A stretch of DNA of 64,000 nt, taken from assembly GCA_002633005.1 (NCBI GenBank), contig NMRA01000060.1:1095463-1159462 (forward strand), in the 5' to 3' direction. Source of the stretch: Phoronis australis (Eukaryota; Phoronida; Phoronidae). Positions within the stretch are counted from its first letter, which is position 1; every line of letters begins with the position of its first letter. The notes under the pieces were generated by a model. The model did no database searches and had not been told where the DNA came from. It saw only the letters and a list, made by a program, of their open reading frames with translations. The position numbers and the translations under genes were made by a program. This document shows positions 59,245-64,000 of this stretch, one piece after another.

Positions 59245-59335
59245 TTGAATCAGCCCCAATGTGGAACGGAACTCGCAACCTCAGTGGTCGCTGTCCAACA
59301 CTTTACTGACAGAACTAAACCACACTCTATTTCAG
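59245..59335 (-). repeat. tRNA-derived SINE head
   Basis: Read on the minus strand, GTGTGGTTTAGTTCTGTCAG gives an A-box-like start, and GAGGTTGCGAGTTCCGTTCC about 35 nt on gives a B-box-like end. This is the usual layout of an invertebrate tRNA-derived SINE (GTGGTYTAGTGG...GGTTGCGAGTTCGATTCC). Two or three box bases are mutated, so it is a relic. Confidence 0.5.
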
Positions 59336-59954
59336 AGTATAGAATTTTAAGGGTATTGAACTAGTAAATTTGAAAGCCACCGGCCCTCATTTCAGCGAAT
59401 GCCAGACGGACAACACCGAGAATTGGCGATTTGTAATAAAATGATTAAACAACAACATATTTTGCTGTTTTGCAGTTCTGGTCAAAGCTTAAAGCAGCCT
59501 ATTCCTCTAACACTAATCTCGAAAATGCATTTTTCGACTATGAAACCTTGGAGAACCCTGCATTTTGCTGTTTTCCTGTTTATCTGTCTGGTCCACAACC
59601 TTTCACATAGGGCCAGCCTTCACTGACTGCTGTGTTTGCTTGCTTGTAGAGGTTGTCCAGCATAGCTCACTTTCTATTATGGCCTTTCTGTGATCCCTTG
59701 ATGAACAATAGCTGCCACTGCTGAGGCCTTTAGATAACAACAGAAATCCACAGTAGTGTCAGAAGTAGACAGGTGTTTGCTGATGTTATTGCTCTTGTTA
59801 CAGGGGCATCTTCAATAATGCTATTCATTGCTGTGCTATGATTAACAGGATGTCTTGGTTGATGCAGTGGAAATAGTGGGCATTGTGGTTCTTTACATAC
59901 CAGTTACTTCTGTAGGTATCAAACATTTCAAGTTGCTATCCAGTCACGTTTCAG

Positions 59955-60065
59955 TGGAGGACTATGTATATTACTGGGTTCCATTTAAGTGATGAAAATA
60001 TTGAGTAAAGGTCTCTTTTGTAACCAAAGAACCGTCCGTACCTTGATGTGGAAAGTGTACAGCCG
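59955..60065 (+). repeat. Fragment related to the 29346-29647 element and its flank
   Basis: TATGTATATTACTGGGTTCC, CATTTAAGTGATGAAAATATTGAG and CCTTGATGTGGAAAGTG parallel 29297-29383. Confidence 0.65.
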
Positions 60066-60638
60066 TCTTGCTAGTATTGGGCCAGCAAGGCCTCTTTGAT
60101 GACATACACACCCAGGCCATCTGTCCAATATATGTAGATTGCCCTGTCCTGTTTTGATATGGAAGCATCATTAGCTATGTCCAAATGGACCTTAGTTGAC
60201 AGACTGAGAGACACTTTCCTCCCATGACAAAGTCACATTTTTAGAGACACTGGAGTTCCACGATAATACAAATCAGGAATTCATGGAATTCAAATTCTTA
60301 CATGAAATTCACAAGATTTCCAGCCCAATTTACGCATTTCGTTTGCAGAAACCATAATTCTAATTAATTGCCGAAATTTTGAGTTATAGATTGGTAAACA
60401 GCTGATCGGAAAAAGTAAGACAATTCCTAGATCATTTTTACATTATTAACTTGAAATAGCAAAACAGAATGTGTTAGCTTACAAAAACTGGAATAGTACG
60501 TTTTCTAAAAGGTGTTTCTCTGTTTTTGAAAATGGAAAACAGATGTCTATATTTGCGCAGTAACTTTCTTCTCATCATTATTTCCTTGACTATGGTGGTG
60601 GTAGGTTTGTCATGTTTGATAGGATGAGGATCTTGTAT

Positions 60639-60768
60639 GGTGACTGTAAAAGGACGGCACGGCAACTTCTATGGATAGACTTAGTAAGTCTATCGATAGA
60701 GTTAGTAAATCAACCGGTAGAGTTAGCAACAGAGAAAAAAGTTGCCGTGCCGTCCTTTTACAGCTACC
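60639..60768. repeat. 30-bp inverted repeat enclosing a 20-21-bp tandem repeat
   Basis: GTAAAAGGACGGCACGGCAA (arm 60639-60668) is inverted at 60739-60768 with two mismatches over 30 bp. Between the arms are three units of the type TATSGATAGASTTAGTAAR. Outside the arms the sequence is single-copy here. Likely a small foldback element. Confidence 0.8.
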
Positions 60769-61182
60769 GTAATCTTGCGTTGGAGGCGGCCATCTGGTGA
60801 CTGCTGTGGATGAGATGTAAGAGCCTGGAGTTTTGGCTTGTTATCACTTCAACTATTGGCAAGGCTGTGTTTGAGCAAGCCACTTGGTAATTAGCGTTGA
60901 TTGCATGACAAATATTAACATGCTAAATGCCATTTAGCAACAGAGTGCGTGATGTAATGCAAAGATACCGTTTCTTAACGGGGGAAATTAATAAAAACTT
61001 TTATTTCATCATATTATTTAAGTAACACCGAAGTATTAATGGAAGAAATGGTATTATTTGTTGTTTTTTTTCTAAATCGGTTTGCGTAGGTTGTCTGAAA
61101 TGTGCATCATTAATGTCAATTTAATGATTGTGTTCTGTCCTAATTTCTCAGTATTACTGAATGGCAGTTTCTACACAGTTCT

Positions 61183-61376
61183 GGGGTATGTTTCATAAAA
61201 AGTGAGGAAAGTGCCATTTCTGAGAATATACACATTAAGTTCTAAGTTACCGATTCTTACCAACTATTTCTCTCTCATAACTACATGACTAAACCGTTAT
61301 TCAGTTATTAAGTGAAGTTGGAGTGTAAGATCATTTTTCTGTCTTAAATCTTAAGTCATTTCTGTAAACAGAACCC
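61183..61376. mobile_element. MITE with GGGTCTGTTTC-type ends, copy 2
   Basis: GGGTATGTTTCATAAAAAGTGAG at the left, and TTCTGTAAACAGAACCCTT as the degenerate inverse at the right. The interior shares TTCTGAGAATATACAC and CATGACTAAACCGTTATT with 37740-38001. Confidence 0.65.
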
Positions 61377-61535
61377 TTGTCTTTTCAACATTCTCTGATT
61401 TCAAACGCTAACAGCAGTTCTTGAAATGCTCAAAATTATATTAGTATTCTCTGATGTAGCTGTTACTTTGGGCGTTTATTTGTAATAAGGTGGAGAGTCT
61501 GTTGACCACTGCTGCTGTGTGGTACTGATATGTGT

Positions 61536-62150
61536 ATTTCCCACTGGCTGAAGCTTTAGTGTTACCAAAGCTTTGGTCAAAGGGAACACTTCGGTCTTGA
61601 ATCGAAATTTACAGCACGAGTTTAAACTCCGAAGTCAAGAGGTGGATGTTACAGCGAAGCGTCGATGCTTCGCTACAGTGGGAACACTTAACTTCGATGC
61701 CATTGGAGTTATCGCAGGGGTCACTGCTTGTGTTTGCCAGCAGCAGGTGGTGAATGGGTAATATTTGTTAATGTTTTGTTATGATAATTATTGTTTTGGC
61801 GGTATGAGAATTCTGTTTCAATTTATCCTGGTATTTGCTGGATTTTGTATATTAAAAAATCACTGAATGTATGGTGTACACATAATGAGTTCCCTCCTTT
61901 GCACCTTTGTTCAGATTTACTGTTAGCCTACTCAAGAGTCAATTTTTAATTATTGTCCCAAAGTGGTATCTGTTGGCTGCCTTGTTGACGTTATAGTTTC
62001 CATTTTGGGTGAGGGAGAGTTCCTTTCCCTATTTGATGGCAATCACTGACAAATACAGCAAGGCAAATGACCAGGTCATATTGGCGACTTGGCGTTGCCT
62101 TACTATAACTTCGTGATAGTAGCAGAGTTAACTGTATTGGAAAGGGCCTT
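61536..62150. mobile_element. MITE family 'AAGGCCCTTTC', copy 4
   Basis: Left end TTTCCCACTGGCTGAAGCTT, right end TTGGAAAGGGCCTT. Contains GCGAAGCGTCGATGCTTCGC and AACTTCGATGCCATTGG. The left part matches 31605-31700. Confidence 0.65.
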
Positions 62151-62389
62151 TTGAAAACTGATATTGAAAGGGGGTATCTGTGTTTTTCTTAGTCCTTGGT
62201 TCTTATATTTGTTCACCTTTTTACCCTGTAGACGCACTCCCCCTATTGAAGTCACAGTATTTCCCTTGACCTGTTTCAACGTGTCTCAGCAATCTGTTTG
62301 CCAGCACTTGCAACACGCTTGAATGACCCGGTGTGTGAACAAATAGCGACCAGTTAGGAAAAATGGCGCCACCATTTCTAACGGGGTCT

Positions 62390-62856
62390 TCCAGAAAAAT
62401 TATCCAGTTTGAGACACTCTAAATTTTGGGACTCTGAAATTCAAGTTGAAATTGCATTTTCTTGATTCTGAAGCTGAGGACACGGGCAATTTTGCAATTC
62501 CATCATATTTACCAAAAAATTTGGCAAAAAAAGAATGGTACATTCATAGCAAAACAGTGGTATCAATAAATGGCTAAATTTCATTTGATGTAAATGTTCA
62601 AGATGAAGTAATGTTACAGTTTTCTAAAATACCATTTGGTTTTTCGTTTTATGCAACTTTAATTTTTAAAAAATTCAAAAAACTGATATATGTTATTAGC
62701 CTGGCATGGAAAAGTGAAAGCAAATCCAACCAGCATTTTGGAGAGCAACGCATGAAGCAATGGTATGTAAAATTTTCATGAAAATCTCAGCCATTTTTGA
62801 GGTTTGAAGTTGCAAAATTGGCCAAATTTGGACGTTTTTGTAGGGTTCTACGTAAC
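62390..62856. mobile_element. Repeat family 'GTTATGTAGGACC...', copy with right end
   Basis: Internal match to 55068-55140 (AAATTCAAGTTGAAATTGCA, then TTTTCTTGATTCTGAAG). It closes with GCCAAATTTGGACGTTTTTG, then TAGGGTTCTACGTAAC, the inverse of the left end at 54961. Confidence 0.6.
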
Positions 62857-64000
62857 GTTAGGATGGTGCAAACTGGATTTGCACTGCAGAGAATATCAGC
62901 TGCCCACACTCCTGGCATGACTTGCATGGTGCTACTTTTTCACTAGCAGACCCTTACTTTGCTTGTGTACCACATGGCTTATGGTCTTCAACAATATTCA
63001 TTCATGTTTTCTTAACAAGTTGTGTAATGTCATTAGTCTGGTCAGGCTGGTATGCACTGCAATGATGTCATCAAGTGTTCACATCATGGTGTCTTTTGTG
63101 GCTTGTGATCAGCACCCACTCCCATACACTGGAAAGGCTTTCAGTGTGCCTCTATGCCCTTATCCAGTTCAGGTGGTTTCAATACATGTATTTGACTAAA
63201 AGTTATTGCACTATTGGTTATGTTATTTTATGAATAGGCAATGGTGGTCTATGTGTTGGCATAGCTAATTGCCTCTTCTAGTGGGTGATATTCCATTCAC
63301 ATTTGCCATGATCACTACATGGGACAGCTAATCATGTCATTATGTTTAGTAAGGACTAGTGATTACGTAATTCATAAATGGAAAAACACTGCTGCATTGT
63401 ATGTTATCTAACATTCCTCAATATTCTGCCTACCAAAGAACTGTGACTGGGTGCAATAGGCTTTTCGGAAAATTTAGTAACTGTATATTAGTAAAGGTAC
63501 AAGTATTTTTTAATGTTTATTGCGAAAAATATTATGTACAGTGTTGAGAGTTAAGCCCAAGCACTAGTTCAGTTATTGCAGAATAACAGTATTTTGCCAT
63601 CCATAGTTCAGTTATTGGAGAATAACAGTACATTGTCATCCCCATCCATAGCTTGATGTGCGTGTTATGAAAATATTTCTGCTCCAACCTTTGTTATTGC
63701 TCAGTCTTGAATAGGCATTGCTAGACGGTATCTTGCAAAGTGCTCGTTGCTGAAAATTTTGGACACTGAGCAATTTCAGTCAGTGCTCAGCCACCATGTT
63801 CAGATGATCGTCAGGATAGTTTCAAAGTGCAGAATCCAAGGATTTTAGAGATTATCAGTAACTTTCATTTCTTATTATGAATATTTTTTGGGAAACGTAA
63901 ATATATAAATCTGTGGCACGCTCACCAGACTTATAAATAGGTAAATAAAACAACAACAACGGATCAACTGAAATTTTTGGATGTAATAACGTCCTTTGTC

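Larger units (their letters stand above)
51729..64000 (+). other. Presumed intron 3 and beyond
   Basis: From the exon 3 donor to the window end I found no exon with good splice sites and a recognisable MAST sequence. The next expected segment is the serine/arginine-rich region before DUF1908. One short phase-0 candidate at 53611-53712 is weak and is described under rejected items. The interval holds repeats listed separately and otherwise AT-rich DNA, including a single ambiguous base at 57409. Confidence 0.5.

Overview
This window is eukaryotic, intron-rich, AT-rich animal DNA, not microbial. It has no operons or dense gene array. It holds a few short exons with canonical splice sites and phase-matched ends, separated by introns of about 20 kb packed with short non-autonomous transposons, hairpins, minisatellites and microsatellites. 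Two blocks occur twice in tandem next to a single N; the second pair differs by roughly 2-3 percent. Unmerged haplotypes are the simplest reading, and that divergence suggests a highly heterozygous outbred invertebrate. I cannot fix the phylum; a marine invertebrate, possibly a deuterostome, is a guess from general genome character.

The one gene I recognise is on the + strand: the 5' part of a MAST-family (microtubule-associated serine/threonine kinase) gene. Coding exon 1 (11222-11638), exon 2 (31399-31567) and exon 3 (51640-51728) join in phase to give the first 225 residues. Exon 3 carries the family's conserved N-terminal motif (ETSNL...RN..LG.SAP.L), recalled here from vertebrate MAST2/MAST4. 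The DUF1908, kinase and PDZ domains would lie downstream of the window. A second probable first exon (43873-44326) with a very acidic N-terminus, followed by a 68-nt intron and a 15-nt microexon (44395-44409), splices in phase only into exon 3. This suggests a long basic and a short acidic N-terminal isoform from two promoters.

Layout: 1-10.8 kb is upstream DNA with hairpins and MITEs, including one MITE nested inside another. 10.8-11.6 kb is the probable promoter and first coding exon. 11.6-31.4 kb is intron 1, with paired inverted MITEs, two assembly duplications, a 16-bp minisatellite and a hairpin-satellite element. 31.4-31.6 kb is exon 2. 31.6-51.6 kb is intron 2, with two copies of a 1.5-kb TIR transposon (one holding an 801-N gap), an unidentified exon-like ORF at 40.4 kb, the alternative first exon and a LINE RNase H relic. 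51.6-51.7 kb is exon 3. 51.7-64 kb appears to be intron with further repeats; I found no convincing exon there.

Most other open frames are chance or repeat-derived. The kinase assignment rests on recalled family motifs and on splice-phase consistency; no search was run.
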